Shown here in pieces: positions 54,021 through 62,690 of a DNA stretch of 64,000 bases. The position numbers and the translations under genes are program-made. The stretch lies in assembly GCA_016780825.1 (NCBI GenBank), contig JADHLF010000003.1:1-64000 (forward strand), written 5' to 3'. The notes below the pieces were generated by a model, which was not told where the DNA came from, searched no databases, and was given only the letters and a program-made list of their open reading frames with translations. Origin of the DNA: Planktomarina sp. (lineage in GTDB: Bacteria; Pseudomonadota; Alphaproteobacteria; Rhodobacterales; Rhodobacteraceae). How positions within the stretch are numbered: the stretch's first letter is position 1; each line of letters opens with the position of its first letter.

Positions 54021-56489
54021 ATGGCCAAACTGTTCACGCGTAGGGTAATTTTCGCTCTTTGGTTGACCTTTGTCGGCCTTTGGGCGGAGCGTATCATGCG
54101 CGCAGGCTGGCCTTTGCTCTCTACTTTGGGGTTTGGGATCGGCGTGCTGCTTTTGGCTGCGCCAGATCTCTGGCCGCTTGCATGGCTCAAGCTGGCGGGG
54201 GGTGTTTGGCTTCTCAGCGGGCTTTGCGGGCTGTGGTATTTTTTCCGGCAATTTTCGACACCGAACCTTGCCGCGGCGCTTGCGCGTCTGGATCAGAACC
54301 TGCCCGATCGCCCATTGGCGGCGCTGCGTGATAGACAGGCTCTCGGTCAAGACGATCCAGCCTCCGCAGCGCTATGGCAGGCGCATTTGGCGAACATGCG
54401 CGCCGCTGCCGCAAAGGCGCCGCCTGTTGGGCCGCAGTTGGAGTTGGCGCCGCGGGACCCTTTCGCCCTGCGGTATATCGCGCTTTTGGTGTTTGTGATT
54501 GGCGGGCTTTTTGGCTCTGTGCAGGCGGTCCGCACGGGGCTGGGTGTCGCCTCCGTGCCGATTGCGGCAGGGCCTCAATGGGAGGCCTGGTTACAACCGC
54601 CTGCCATGACCCGCCGCCCGGTGATATATCTTAATGATGTGATCGGCGTTGAGTTGAGCGTGCCGCAAGACACGGTGGTTCTGGTGCGGCTCTACGGGGA
54701 TGCGGGCCTGCACGCCATTGAGGAAACCCTGTCTGGCCGACCCAGCGACACGTTTGATGCGGCCGATCCAAGTCAGGAATTTCTCGTGACCCGTTCGGGC
54801 CGATTGGCCATTTCGGGGCCTGACGGCGCCGAGTGGCTGGTGTCGATGGTGCCAGATGCGCCGCCAGAGGTGGAGGTCATTGGCGAGATTGAACGCGATG
54901 CGGAGGGCAGTTTTTCGCTCAGCTTCACAGCGCGCGACGATGTGGCGGTCACAGCGGGCCGGGCATGGGTGCAGCTGAATATCGACGAGGTGGATCGCCG
55001 CTATGGGCTAGCGGCCGAACCTGCGCCGCAGCCGGATATCGAAATGACCCTGCCTTTGACCATTTCGGGCGATCGTGCGGAGTTCACGGAGGTCTTAACC
55101 GAGGATCTTTCCAAACATGTTTGGGCGCATTTGCCGGTCTCGCTCCGTCTCGAGGTGGAAGACATGCGCGGGCAATTGGGGCAATCGGCGGCGTTAGAGA
55201 TGGCTTTGCCGGCCCGCAATTTCTTTGATCCCCTTGCCAAGGCTTTGGTTGAGCAGCGCCGGGACTTGCTGTGGTCTCATCGCAACCAAAGGCGCGTGGC
55301 GCAGCTGTTGCGCGCGATATCACAGGCTCCTGAAGCGCTGTTTCGCGATGTGGAAGATGCTGAAATTTTGGCCAATATAATCCAAGATTTGGAGGCGGGT
55401 ACGGATCTTGAGGCCGCAGCCGAGCTGCTTTGGATATTGGCGCTTGAGGTCGAGGACGGTGATTTGGAGCAGGCCGCGCAAAAGCTCGCTCGGGCGCAAG
55501 ATAAACTGTCCGAGGCGATCAGAAACGGTGCCACGCCAGAAGAAATCGCGCGGCTGATGGATGAATTGCGCCAAGCGCAGCGAGAATATTTCAAAGAATT
55601 TGCCGAACGCAACCCGCCCTCTGAGCAGCCCGAGCGCCTGCCGAATGATGAGGCAGTGTCAGAGGACCAATTGCAAGAGATGATGGATCGTTTGCAGCAG
55701 CTCATGGAAGAGGGTCGTATGGCCGAGGCGCAGGAGCTTTTGGAAGAGATTAACCGTTTGATGCAAAATCTTCAAATGACCCCGGGGCAATCGGGCGGAT
55801 ATGGGCAGGAGGGTCAAGAGGGCGGCAGGCAACAGATGGAAGATCTCGCCGACAGTCTGCGCCAGCAGCAGGAGCTGTCGGACCAAACCTTCCGTGATCT
55901 ACAAGTCCAAACCCCTGGCGATCAACCTGGCGGCGAAGGCACAGAGGGGGGCAATAATCCCGGCGAAGACGGGCCATCTTCCCAAGGCAGTTTACCTGAG
56001 CAACAAAAACAATTGGAGCGCGAGGTGGAGCGGCAAAGGGGCAATTTGCCCGGTGCCGGCACCGAGGCAGGGCAGGCGGCCCGCCGGGCGCTCGATGAGG
56101 CCGCAGAGGCCATGGATCAAGCCGCTGAAGATTTGCGCGCCGGAGATCTGCCAGGCGCATTGGACAATCAATCGGACGCCATTGACGCGCTGCGCGAAGC
56201 CATGCGCCGCTTGGGCGAAACGCTGGAGGAGCAGGCCGCCCCCGGACAGGGCGCCACCCCCAATGACCGCCGGGCCGAGGGGCAATCGCGAATCCCATCG
56301 GCGCGCGATCCTCTGGGGCGCGATGTTGGGGGCAATGGTCAGTTGGGCGCAGGCGAGCAAATGGTGCCGCAGGAAGAATTGCGTTTGCGCTCGCAAGAAT
56401 TGATGGAAGAAATTCGTCGCCGGGCCGGTGCGCTCGAACGTCCAGAGGCGGAGCGCAACTATCTTCAACGGCTGCTGGATCGTTTTTAA
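54021..56489 (+). CDS. TIGR02302-family membrane protein (alphaproteobacterial DUF4175)
   Basis: An 822-residue protein: N-terminal membrane segments (~residues 10-75 and 155-175), a large soluble beta-rich region, then a long helical, Glu/Gln/Gly-rich part with repeated heptads (from ~residue 480) and low-complexity 'GGYGQEGQEGGRQQMEDLADSL'. The end 'RRAGALERPEAERNYLQRLLDRF' is characteristic of the TIGR02302 family. Function is not established. I start it at ATG 54021, one codon inside the open frame. Confidence 0.87.
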   Translation: MAKLFTRRVIFALWLTFVGLWAERIMRAGWPLLSTLGFGIGVLLLAAPDLWPLAWLKLAGGVWLLSGLCGLWYFFRQFSTPNLAAALARLDQNLPDRPLAALRDRQALGQDDPASAALWQAHLANMRAAAAKAPPVGPQLELAPRDPFALRYIALLVFVIGGLFGSVQAVRTGLGVASVPIAAGPQWEAWLQPPAMTRRPVIYLNDVIGVELSVPQDTVVLVRLYGDAGLHAIEETLSGRPSDTFDAADPSQEFLVTRSGRLAISGPDGAEWLVSMVPDAPPEVEVIGEIERDAEGSFSLSFTARDDVAVTAGRAWVQLNIDEVDRRYGLAAEPAPQPDIEMTLPLTISGDRAEFTEVLTEDLSKHVWAHLPVSLRLEVEDMRGQLGQSAALEMALPARNFFDPLAKALVEQRRDLLWSHRNQRRVAQLLRAISQAPEALFRDVEDAEILANIIQDLEAGTDLEAAAELLWILALEVEDGDLEQAAQKLARAQDKLSEAIRNGATPEEIARLMDELRQAQREYFKEFAERNPPSEQPERLPNDEAVSEDQLQEMMDRLQQLMEEGRMAEAQELLEEINRLMQNLQMTPGQSGGYGQEGQEGGRQQMEDLADSLRQQQELSDQTFRDLQVQTPGDQPGGEGTEGGNNPGEDGPSSQGSLPEQQKQLEREVERQRGNLPGAGTEAGQAARRALDEAAEAMDQAAEDLRAGDLPGALDNQSDAIDALREAMRRLGETLEEQAAPGQGATPNDRRAEGQSRIPSARDPLGRDVGGNGQLGAGEQMVPQEELRLRSQELMEEIRRRAGALERPEAERNYLQRLLDRF

Positions 56490-56520
56490 CTGGCCCAGCT
56501 GGCAAAAGGCGGTGCAGCTT

Positions 56521-57135
56521 TTAGAGGCTAAAACTCATGCGATAGTCCAAAATGGCCCTTAAACCCTGCTGCAACCACTGGCGTAGATCATCGACCCAAA
56601 ACACATAGGCATTGAGACGATCGGTTTGGCTGGGAAAAGTTTCGGTGAGTTGCGGCGCGAAGATATATATCGCGGTCAGCACGCCCAGGATCAAAAACGC
56701 GGCGACTGTGCCGCGTTGCTGGCTGTCGAGCGGGGCAACCTCCTCTGGAGCCTGGCTTGGCATCACGGGCTTTGTCAGGGCCGGCGCATCGTCGGCTGGG
56801 CTGATGAGCGGAGAAATTTCAACCCTATCAATGGGTGGCAGTTGCTTCGAGACCGGCGCGGGATCGGCCTGTGGACGCGGCGCTGAGGCTGGCTCGGGTG
56901 CTGTGTCATTGGCCCCGCGCGTTTCCGCCTTGCGGGCCTCCATCTCACGCTGCACCTCCTGTTGTAGGATGCTGCTGACCTTGGGATCAATCGAGGTGCG
57001 CGCGCGTGGGGGGGTGTCGGCGGGGACAAACCAAGTCTCTTGGCACCCAGAGCATTGCACATCCCGCCCCTCTGCCGGAATTACATCGTCGGGAATTTCA
57101 TATTCCGCATCGCAATTGGGGCAGAGTAAACGCAC
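56521..57135 (-). CDS. MJ0042-type zinc-ribbon single-pass membrane protein
   Basis: A 204-residue protein starting with GTG behind a GAGG site. The N-terminus RLLCPNCDAEYEIPDDVIPAEGRDVQCSGCQETWFV is an MJ0042 zinc ribbon with two C-x2-C pairs. A charged Pro-rich middle follows, then one membrane segment near residues 143-162 ('TVAAFLILGVLTAIYIFAP') and a short C-terminal part. In alphaproteobacteria such genes often sit near ftsE-ftsX; here those are absent. Confidence 0.82.
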   Translation of the reverse strand: MRLLCPNCDAEYEIPDDVIPAEGRDVQCSGCQETWFVPADTPPRARTSIDPKVSSILQQEVQREMEARKAETRGANDTAPEPASAPRPQADPAPVSKQLPPIDRVEISPLISPADDAPALTKPVMPSQAPEEVAPLDSQQRGTVAAFLILGVLTAIYIFAPQLTETFPSQTDRLNAYVFWVDDLRQWLQQGLRAILDYRMSFSL

Positions 57136-57352
57136 CGAGGCCTCGATTCTATTTCGTGTCCAGGATGTAGACGATATCGACACTGTAACGCTACAGGTGG
57201 CGCACTGAAAGTACCATCGTTTTTGCACCACTTGCAAATTCCTGCCGATGCCCCGCGACCGGGTTTCACAGCGCTGTAAATACGCCCAATGACGCTGGTT
57301 TTGCTCGACGTTTGCTCCTATACCAAGAGCAAGAAACCGATAAGGAGCCGTT

Positions 57353-58081
57353 ATGGCCTATGCAGTGCAATGGATTCGCTCTTTGCTGTTCAACATACAG
57401 ATGTATGTGGCCATGGTCATTGTGGCCATCGTCTTTCTGATTCCCATGATCCTCAGCCAAAAAGGCGCCTCCTATGCCGCCAATGTCTATTGCTGGTGGG
57501 TGGTGTGGTCCGCCCGGTGGATGATCGGCCTAAAAGTCCAAGTGCGCGGCACCGTCCCAAAAGGCGAAGTTTTGATTGCCGCCAAGCACCAATCTTTTTT
57601 CGACATCATTGTGATATACAATTGCCTCGATCGGTCGAAATTCATCATGAAGCGGCAGCTGCTGTTTACACCCATTGTCGGTCAATACGCCTATCGTTTG
57701 GGATGTGTGCCTGTGAATCGTGGCAAGGGGGCCGCAGCCATCCGGAAAATGGTGGCCGATGTTGCCTCGGGCCGCGTGGCGCCAGGGCAATTGGTGATCT
57801 ACCCGCAAGGCACGCGCGTCGCGCCAGGCGATAAGAAGGTCTATAAAATGGGCTCGGGTGTGCTGTATCGCGAATTGCAGCAAGACTGCGTACCTGTGGC
57901 TTTAAATACCGGGATCTTCTGGCCCAAGCGCAGCGTGTACCGCAAGCCGGGCATCGCGACCGTGGAGTTCATGGAGCCGATCCCAAAGGGCAAGCCTGTG
58001 GCGGAGTTCATGGAATTGATGGAAGCCGCCGTGGAAGGGCGCTCACGCGAATTGATGGCCGAGGTGGGGTTTTACGAGTGA
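57353..58081 (+). CDS. plsC: 1-acyl-sn-glycerol-3-phosphate acyltransferase
   Basis: A 242-residue membrane acyltransferase making phosphatidic acid. The catalytic H-x4-D is KHQSFFD. 'GCVPVNRGKGAAAIRKM' and 'VIYPQGTRVAPGDK' are acyltransferase motifs II and III. A hydrophobic N-terminus (~residues 14-33) anchors it. ATG follows AAGGAG. It acts after PlsY (20243) in phospholipid synthesis. Confidence 0.93.
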   Translation: MAYAVQWIRSLLFNIQMYVAMVIVAIVFLIPMILSQKGASYAANVYCWWVVWSARWMIGLKVQVRGTVPKGEVLIAAKHQSFFDIIVIYNCLDRSKFIMKRQLLFTPIVGQYAYRLGCVPVNRGKGAAAIRKMVADVASGRVAPGQLVIYPQGTRVAPGDKKVYKMGSGVLYRELQQDCVPVALNTGIFWPKRSVYRKPGIATVEFMEPIPKGKPVAEFMELMEAAVEGRSRELMAEVGFYE

Positions 58082-58343
58082 GGCTGTGCCGAGGGGCTAG
58101 GCCATCAACCCGCGGCGGAATTCCGAGACAGAGAAGGTTCAAATTGGACATGGCATGGCAGCGCTGCGCCCGCCTGAAATGCGGTGCATGGTGCGAAAAT
58201 CAACGTCGCAGATGATGCGTGAAAGGCCGGGCAGGGTGGCAATGCGTGACGATTTTTGCCGACAAGTGTTGAAGTGAATTTGGCCTTGCAGTCGCGTTTT
58301 TTGGCTTCTACGGTGTGACCCAATATATCACAAGGAGCGTAAA

Positions 58344-58532
58344 ATGCACTTTGGATACAGCATTATATATGTTGCGAATGTTCCTGAAACCCTGGCCTTC
58401 TATGACAAGGCAGTCAGCGCCGGCGCGGTGGCTGTGACCGCACCGCAGACAAAGCCTTGGGGGCAAATTGTAGCATATATGCGCGACAATACTGGATGCA
58501 TTGTCGAAATTTGCACGCCGGTCGGGGGATGA
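58344..58532 (+). pseudogene. Internally deleted VOC/glyoxalase-fold protein
   Basis: An open frame of 62 codons behind AAGGAG. The first ~20 residues (FGYSIIYVANVPETLAFYDK) match the start of a VOC-fold protein. The next residues (AVSAGAVAVTAPQTKPWGQ, then AYMRDNTGCIVEICTP) match its C-terminal end. The ~60 residues between, including a metal ligand strand, are missing. The junction lies where 'AFY.KA' and 'AYDKAVSAGA' of full-length proteins look alike. It is probably a remnant, although start, ribosome site and frame are intact. Confidence 0.7.
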
Positions 58533-58630
58533 CAGATGGTGTTTCATCGGTGCATTTCGCACAATACCGGCAGCAAATTTGGTGTGGCTGGTGATGCGGC
58601 ATTCGGAGTTTCAAGGCAATTGGGGGTGAC

Positions 58631-59254
58631 ATGAGGGATCGGATTTCAAATTTGAGGCAGCTTGAGGCGCTTTATGACGCGCCGTCGCGCAACAGCCTGA
58701 TCAAAGTCGCGCGCCATATTACGCCGGAATATGGCGCTTGGATTGAGGCGGCGCGGTTTTGTGTTTTGAGTACAGTGGGCACAGGTGGCACCGATGGCAG
58801 CCCGCGCGGGGATGAGGGTCCAGTTGTGCATATTCAAGATCCGCAGACCCTCCTTATGCCCGACTGGCGCGGAAATAATCGGTTGGATTCCCTGCGCAAT
58901 ATCGTCCAGGATGGCCGGGTGTCTCTTATGTTCATGGTGCCCGGAAATTCGAATGTGGTGCGCGTTAATGGTGATGCGCATCTGTCGGTGTCTGCGGCGC
59001 ATCTTGCGAGGTTTGAGCGCAAGGGCCAGCGGCCAAGCAGCCTTGTGGTGATATCGGTATCGGAGGTTTACGGCCAATGCGCCCGGGCGATCTTGCGGTC
59101 GGAGCTGTGGCGCGGGCAGGCCGCGCCTGAATTGCCAAGCATGGGAGATATCTTGCAGGCGCAAACGGCCGGTGAGGCCGAACCATCGGCCCGGATCGAC
59201 AGTGCGACCTATGAAACAGACTGGCAAGCCCGGGTGACAAAATCCCTATGGTGA
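58631..59254 (+). CDS. PPOX-fold flavoprotein (pyridoxamine-phosphate-oxidase-like)
   Basis: A 207-residue FMN-binding split-barrel protein of the MSMEG_1061-like group. 'FCVLSTVGTGGTDGSPRGDEGPVVHIQDPQTLLMPDWRGNNRLDSLRNIV' is the cofactor-binding core, 'VRVNGDAHLSV' is the second strand, and 'VVISVSEVYGQCARAILRSELW' is typical of the group. Some members act on unknown small molecules. The physiological substrate is unknown. Confidence 0.86.
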   Translation: MRDRISNLRQLEALYDAPSRNSLIKVARHITPEYGAWIEAARFCVLSTVGTGGTDGSPRGDEGPVVHIQDPQTLLMPDWRGNNRLDSLRNIVQDGRVSLMFMVPGNSNVVRVNGDAHLSVSAAHLARFERKGQRPSSLVVISVSEVYGQCARAILRSELWRGQAAPELPSMGDILQAQTAGEAEPSARIDSATYETDWQARVTKSLW

Positions 59255-59267
59255 GCGGCGCGCGGCC

Positions 59268-60230
59268 TCAGCTGGCCAGACCCTTGGTGCCGATATCAAG
59301 GAATTTTTGCCGCCGATCTTTCATCAAACTGTCAGGCTTTTTCTTGCCAAGCTCGTCGAGCAATTTGGCCAAGGTCTGTCCGACCGCTTGTATGGTGGAT
59401 TTCGGGTCGCGATGCGCGCCGCCCTTGGGTTCTGCAATGATTTGATCGCAAATGCCCAAAGTCGCAAGATCCTGCGCGGTTAGACGCAGCGCCTCGGCCG
59501 CTTCGCGCATTTTTTCCGAGTCCTTCCACAGGATGGAGGCGCAGCCCTCCGGGCTGATAACGGAGTAAATTGAATGCTCAAGCATCACCAAACGGTTGGC
59601 CGTGGCGAGGGCCACCGCCCCACCGGATCCGCCTTCGCCAATGATGACCGAGATCAGCGGCACCTTGAGCTGAAGGCATTTCTCCGTTGAGCGCGCAATC
59701 GCCTCCGATTGACCGCGTTCTTCTGCGCCTTTTCCAGGAAAGGCGCCGGGCGTATCGACCAGGGAGATGACGGGTAGGCCAAAACGGTTGGCCAAATCCA
59801 TCAAGCGAATGGCTTTGCGATAGCCTTCTGGCCGCGCCATGCCAAAATTTCGGGCGATGCGGGATTTGGTATCATGGCCTTTTTCATGGCCGATGACCAT
59901 AACAGGCCGGTCGCCCAGACGGGCCAGCCCGCCCATAATCGAGTGATCATCGGCAAAATTGCGATCCCCGGCCAGCGGGGTGTATTCTTGGAACAGCTCC
60001 TGGATATAATCTTTACAATGAGGCCGATCAGGATGGCGCGCCACCAGACATTTGCGCCAAGGGGAGAGTTTGGAATAGAGCTCATCGAGCATGGTCCGCG
60101 CTTTTTTGTCCAGCGCCTTGGCCTCGGCTTCAATGTCCATATCCTCATTGTCACGGCCCATAGCGCGCAGCTCTTCAGCCTTGCCTTCGATTTCTGCCAA
60201 AGGGCGTTCAAATTCAAGATAGTTGGTCAT
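59268..60230 (-). CDS. accA: Acetyl-CoA carboxylase carboxyltransferase subunit alpha
   Basis: A 320-residue subunit that transfers the carboxyl group to acetyl-CoA with AccD. The start [17 protein letters not shown] fits AccA exactly. '[34 protein letters not shown]', '[16 protein letters not shown]' and '[14 protein letters not shown]' are canonical. The longer in-frame start at 60281 is rejected. It is ~100 bp downstream of mcl1. Confidence 0.96.
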   Translation of the reverse strand: MTNYLEFERPLAEIEGKAEELRAMGRDNEDMDIEAEAKALDKKARTMLDELYSKLSPWRKCLVARHPDRPHCKDYIQELFQEYTPLAGDRNFADDHSIMGGLARLGDRPVMVIGHEKGHDTKSRIARNFGMARPEGYRKAIRLMDLANRFGLPVISLVDTPGAFPGKGAEERGQSEAIARSTEKCLQLKVPLISVIIGEGGSGGAVALATANRLVMLEHSIYSVISPEGCASILWKDSEKMREAAEALRLTAQDLATLGICDQIIAEPKGGAHRDPKSTIQAVGQTLAKLLDELGKKKPDSLMKDRRQKFLDIGTKGLAS

Positions 60231-60331
60231 GTCTGGCCTCAAAATGACGATTTGAGACCTATATGACCTCGGCGGCTCCAAAGTGCAACAGAACTGCGTC
60301 AGATCGGCAAGTTTTGCCCAACCGCTTGGCT

Positions 60332-61291
60332 TTAGGCGCTGTTGATCATTTCATATTGTCGAACAATCACTTCGGCCTGTTTGATGGAGGCGATATCCAC
60401 CAAGCGGCCTTTATAGACCGTGGCGCCTTCGCCGTTTTCTTTGGCCTTTTGCATGGCGGCGAGAATGTCGCGGGCCTCGGCGACAGCTTCTTGCGAAGGG
60501 GTAAAAACCTCATTGGCCAGGGCGATTTGCTTGGGATGGATCGCCCATTTGCCAACCATGCCCAGAGTGGCGGAGCGGCGCGCTTGGGCGCGAAAACCTG
60601 CGTCGTCGCTAAAGTCGCCAAAAGGCCCATCAACGGGCAAAACCCCATGAGTGCGACAGGCCGCAACGATAGCCGCCTGCGCCCAGTGCCACGGATCTGA
60701 CCAATGTTTGCTCTCGCCATGCTGCATATAGTAATTTTCTTGTGTGCCACCGATGCCCGTGGTCTGCATGCCCATGGAGGCGGCAAAATCAGCTGCGCCC
60801 AGGGACATCGCCACAAGCCGCGGTGAGCTGGCGGCAATCTCTTCGACATGGGCCAGACCCGCAGCGCTTTCGATGATGACCTCAAAGGTGATGGGTTTGC
60901 GCCGCCCCTTGGCGGTTTCAATGGCAGTGGCCAAGGCATCGACGGCGTAGACATCAGCGGCACAGCCGACCTTTGGGATCATGATTTGATCAAGCCGGTC
61001 TGAGGCGCGCTCCAAAAGATCGACAACGTCGCGGTACCAATAGGGCGTGTCCAGACCGTTGATCCGCACCGAGAGGGTTTTGGTGCCCCACTCCACCTCA
61101 TGGGTCGCTTGAATGATGTTTTCGCGTGCGCTGTCTTTGTCGCTGGGCGCCACGCTGTCTTCGAGATCGAGATTAATCACATCTGCGGCACTGGCTGCCA
61201 TTTTCTCAAAAAGGGCGACGCGTGAGCCGGGGCCGAACAATTGGCAGCGATTTGGGCGCGAGACAGGCGTGGGTTGCAGGCGAAATGACAT
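60332..61291 (-). CDS. mcl1: L-malyl-CoA/beta-methylmalyl-CoA lyase
   Basis: A 319-residue CitE-superfamily lyase. [23 protein letters not shown], '[21 protein letters not shown]', '[20 protein letters not shown]', '[22 protein letters not shown]' and '[20 protein letters not shown]' closely resemble Rhodobacter Mcl1. It cleaves beta-methylmalyl-CoA to glyoxylate and propionyl-CoA and forms or cleaves malyl-CoA in the ethylmalonyl-CoA pathway. phaA/phaB feed the same route. Confidence 0.94.
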   Translation of the reverse strand: MSFRLQPTPVSRPNRCQLFGPGSRVALFEKMAASAADVINLDLEDSVAPSDKDSARENIIQATHEVEWGTKTLSVRINGLDTPYWYRDVVDLLERASDRLDQIMIPKVGCAADVYAVDALATAIETAKGRRKPITFEVIIESAAGLAHVEEIAASSPRLVAMSLGAADFAASMGMQTTGIGGTQENYYMQHGESKHWSDPWHWAQAAIVAACRTHGVLPVDGPFGDFSDDAGFRAQARRSATLGMVGKWAIHPKQIALANEVFTPSQEAVAEARDILAAMQKAKENGEGATVYKGRLVDIASIKQAEVIVRQYEMINSA

Positions 61292-61445
61292 ATTGGACCT
61301 CGAGTAAGGAAATTTCAAGATGAGCTATTTTTGCAATATAATCTTGCGCGGATGGTCGCAAGCGCAATCGTGTCCACCGGGGCTTTGGGATGATTCTGTG
61401 GCGCATACCGAATGGATAAAGTGGAAGATCCAAAAAAAATCACTC

Positions 61446-61524
61446 ATGGGCAATAATATCCCATTAATAGAATCAATAATCGAATAAATACCCAGTAGGG
61501 GGCATTTAATCGGCCAATAATGGG
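61446..61524. promoter_or_regulatory. Repeated ATGGG/CCCAT dyads upstream of dgcN
   Basis: In the AT-rich 287-bp spacer between divergent mcl1 and dgcN: ATGGG (61446-61450) faces CCCAT (61460-61464). CCCATTA (61460-61466) faces TAATGGG (61518-61524), a perfect 7-nt dyad. The evenly reused half-site suggests an operator for a regulator of the D-amino-acid genes. No regulator gene is in the window. Confidence 0.4.
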
Positions 61525-61578
61525 TGAAATTTTTCCATATGTGACGTAAATTGCGCGTAACAGAACCAGGAGATTGCC

Positions 61579-62580
61579 ATGATCAAAACCCCTTATTTAT
61601 TGTTCCTTGGCGATGCGCCAGATCAGCTCGCCGCCAAAGTTGCCATCGGCATTAAAGATTGGCGCCCTGAGAATGCTGTGGCGCAGTATCGCATGCCGGG
61701 ATGCGGCGCGGATCTTGGGATCGCTGATATGTCGTTGCGCGAGGCAAAGGACGCGGGGGCGAAGACTTTGGTCGTTGGTGTGGCCAATCGTGGTGGGGTG
61801 ATTTCGGAGGCTTGGAAATCTATTCTCAAAGAGGCTCTGGCAATGGGCTATGATCTGGCGTCAGGCCTGCACAATTTGCTGCGCGATGAAGCTGATTTGG
61901 TGGAAACCGCCGCAAAATATGGCTGCGAGCTGCATGATGTGCGCGTGCCCTCTGTGCAATATCCGATCGCCAATGGCAAAAAGCGCAGCGGCAAACGCTG
62001 CTTGACCGTGGGGACGGATTGCTCTGTGGGCAAGATGTATACGGCGATGGCGATGGATGCAGAGATGCGTAAGCGCGGGTTGAAATCCAGCTTCCGTGCG
62101 ACGGGACAAACGGGGATTTTGATCACCGGCGGCGGTGTGCCTTTGGATGCCGTGATTGCCGATTTTATGGCGGGTTCCGTGGAATATTTAACACCGGACA
62201 ATGACGCAGATCATTGGGATCACATTGAGGGGCAGGGCAGCTTGTTTCATGTGTCCTATTCGGGCGTGACATTGGCCCTCATTCATGGTGGTCAGCCTGA
62301 CGCGCTGATCTTGGGCCATGAGCCGACGCGCAGCCATATGCGCGGATTGCCAGACTATCAGCAGCCGAGCTTGGAAGCGCTGCGCGATATGGCCTTGGCC
62401 CTGGCGCGGGTGGCCAATCCTGCCTGTCAGGTTGTTGGCATTTCGGTCAATACCCAACATATGTCTGAGGCTGCGGCCCTGAGCTATTTGGCGGAAGTGG
62501 AAGCGCGTATGGGACTGCCCACGGTGGATCCCATTCGCATCGGGGCTGGCCGCTTGGTCGATGCGTTGATGGCGCTTTGA
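61579..62580 (+). CDS. dgcN: D-glutamate N-acetyltransferase (DUF1611 family)
   Basis: A 333-residue DUF1611 protein, long misannotated as NAD-dependent epimerase. The central P-loop-like motif is VGTDCSVGKMYTAMAMDAE; 'ATGQTGILITGGGVPLDAVIADF' and 'LILGHEPTRSHMRG' are family signatures. Next to a dipeptide-epimerase-like gene this is the reported DgcN-DgcA pair: DgcN acetylates D-glutamate. ATG follows AGGAG. Assignment rests on family plus neighbour. Confidence 0.88.
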   Translation: MIKTPYLLFLGDAPDQLAAKVAIGIKDWRPENAVAQYRMPGCGADLGIADMSLREAKDAGAKTLVVGVANRGGVISEAWKSILKEALAMGYDLASGLHNLLRDEADLVETAAKYGCELHDVRVPSVQYPIANGKKRSGKRCLTVGTDCSVGKMYTAMAMDAEMRKRGLKSSFRATGQTGILITGGGVPLDAVIADFMAGSVEYLTPDNDADHWDHIEGQGSLFHVSYSGVTLALIHGGQPDALILGHEPTRSHMRGLPDYQQPSLEALRDMALALARVANPACQVVGISVNTQHMSEAAALSYLAEVEARMGLPTVDPIRIGAGRLVDALMAL

Positions 62581-62619
62581 TCCCAAGGAGCGGAGCCTGC
62601 CGGCGCCGCACAGCTCTAT

Positions 62620-62669
62620 GCCTGTCGGGCGGCCTTGCCGCTTGACAGGCCCGGGCTGTCGCGACAGCC
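62620..62669 (+). other. Two tandem perfect hairpins between dgcN and dgcA
   Basis: The first is a 14-bp stem (GCCTGTCGGGCGGC, 62620-62633, with 62637-62650, two G-T wobbles) closed by a CTT loop. Three bases later GGCTGTCG-CGACAGCC (62654-62669) is a perfect 16-nt palindrome. There is no T-tract. They lie 22 bp before the dgcA start, so they may protect dgcN mRNA or modulate dgcA. Confidence 0.6.
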
Positions 62670-62690
62670 TATGCGGTAAAGGACATAAGG

